In this document: in pieces, positions 40,045-40,298 of the stretch
How the letters are laid out: each line of letters opens with the position of its first letter
How positions within the stretch are numbered: the stretch's first letter is position 1
Assembly (NCBI GenBank): GCA_017512285.1
Contig: JAFWGU010000039.1
Location: forward strand, 1-40,298
Origin: Erysipelotrichaceae bacterium
GTDB lineage: Bacteria; Bacillota_I; Bacilli_A; Erysipelotrichales; Erysipelotrichaceae
DNA length: 40,298 nt
Reading direction: 5' to 3'
Program-made: the position numbers and the translations under genes
Notes under the pieces: model-generated
Seen by the model: the letters and a program-made list of their open reading frames with translations, nothing else
What the model was told of the DNA's origin: nothing
Database searches by the model: none

Positions 40045-40298
40045 TTAACAACCTTTTCTGCCGCTCTTATGGTCTTCAATTGAACAGGCAATTCCAGAGC
40101 CGTATTCAACTAAGCCAACATCAGCCGGATCAATTGTGACGGTGCCGTCTTCAAGTACAAAGGCTGGGATACCGACATCACCGATCTTCTTACAGCGGTC
40201 AAAGACCGGATTAGTGTCACGCAGTCTTGTAAAGGCACTCATGTTACGGATGTTTTCGCCAATGTTGATGTATTCAAATTCGTCTTCGCGTCCCTTGA
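40045..40298 (-). CDS. Glutaredoxin-like protein, C-terminal part (start beyond window)
   Basis: The frame stays open to the window edge, giving 83 visible residues of a longer protein. The visible part has F-E-Y-I-N-I-G-E-N-I-R-N, then F-T-R-L-R-D, F-D-R-C-K-K-I-G-D-V-G-I-P-A-F-V and an end E-Y-G-S-G-I-A-C-S. The V-G-I-P-A-F-V stretch is the cis-Pro strand of the thioredoxin fold and the spacing fits a short glutaredoxin. The active-site Cys motif would lie beyond the edge. The internal ATG at 40242 is a Met within the domain, not the start. Confidence 0.8.
   Translation of the reverse strand, partial: KGREDEFEYINIGENIRNMSAFTRLRDTNPVFDRCKKIGDVGIPAFVLEDGTVTIDPADVGLVEYGSGIACSIEDHKSGRKGC

Overview
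The window looks like chromosome of a low-to-moderate GC Bacillota from an animal-gut type lineage. Erysipelotrichia-like is my inference from overall style; no rRNA or marker gene is present to settle it. Supporting signs are strong AGGAGG-type ribosome binding sites, SigA-type promoters, many hairpin-plus-T-run terminators, a T-box riboswitch, an LrgAB pair, and a Gram-positive wall-anchored adhesin-like protein with a sortase signal.

Layout. 1-140: right end of an IS3-family element. 153-6212: a GNAT acetyltransferase and a 1719-residue wall-anchored protein with two Cna-B/SpaA-like domains. 6328-9708: a T-box-controlled operon with an MBL-fold hydrolase, then the binding protein, permease and ATPase of a polar amino acid ABC importer. 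9785-16719: MscS channel; an operon of flavin-reductase-like, DUF1349 and PPC/DUF296 proteins, divergent from a TetR regulator and a CPBP protease; then an esterase, an SDR and a YcaQ/AlkX-type DNA glycosylase. 16739-19963: a translationally coupled redox pair (CrtI-like FAD enzyme and flavin/2Fe-2S reductase) plus a small unknown. 20128-22264: LrgA-LrgB and CorA.

22272-31283 is the unusual part: a visibly more AT-rich, one-strand cluster of nine genes of largely unrecognised families. At its core is a protein with an N-terminal Ser/Thr kinase domain fused to a NACHT/STAND-like NTPase. Around it are a PPP-family phosphatase, a 525-residue protein with a small helical regulator-like domain, two copies of an unknown soluble protein (A1, A2), two copies of an unknown two-TM protein with a conserved C-terminal domain (B1, B2), another two-TM protein, a single-TM protein, and a small protein with mTERF-like helical repeats. 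An 18-nt element, TTCCAATCANNNCCCTTA, occurs four times in this cluster, always on the coding strand and 63-72 nt upstream of a start codon (single-TM gene, kinase, two-TM gene, mTERF-like gene). This ties the nine genes into one co-regulated system and is my main candidate for something undescribed. The upstream border is a scar made of a helicase gene fragment broken at both ends and an internally deleted IS-like remnant.

32145-37194: a tight four-gene operon (GPH transporter, Ntn amide hydrolase, M20 peptidase, S33 iminopeptidase-like hydrolase) under a good SigA promoter with a LacI-type palindrome in its spacer; it looks like uptake and stepwise hydrolysis of an amide-linked compound. 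37285-37898: a decayed gene. 38073-39884: a large lipoprotein with repeated domains. 40045-end: the C-terminal part of a glutaredoxin-like protein running off the window.
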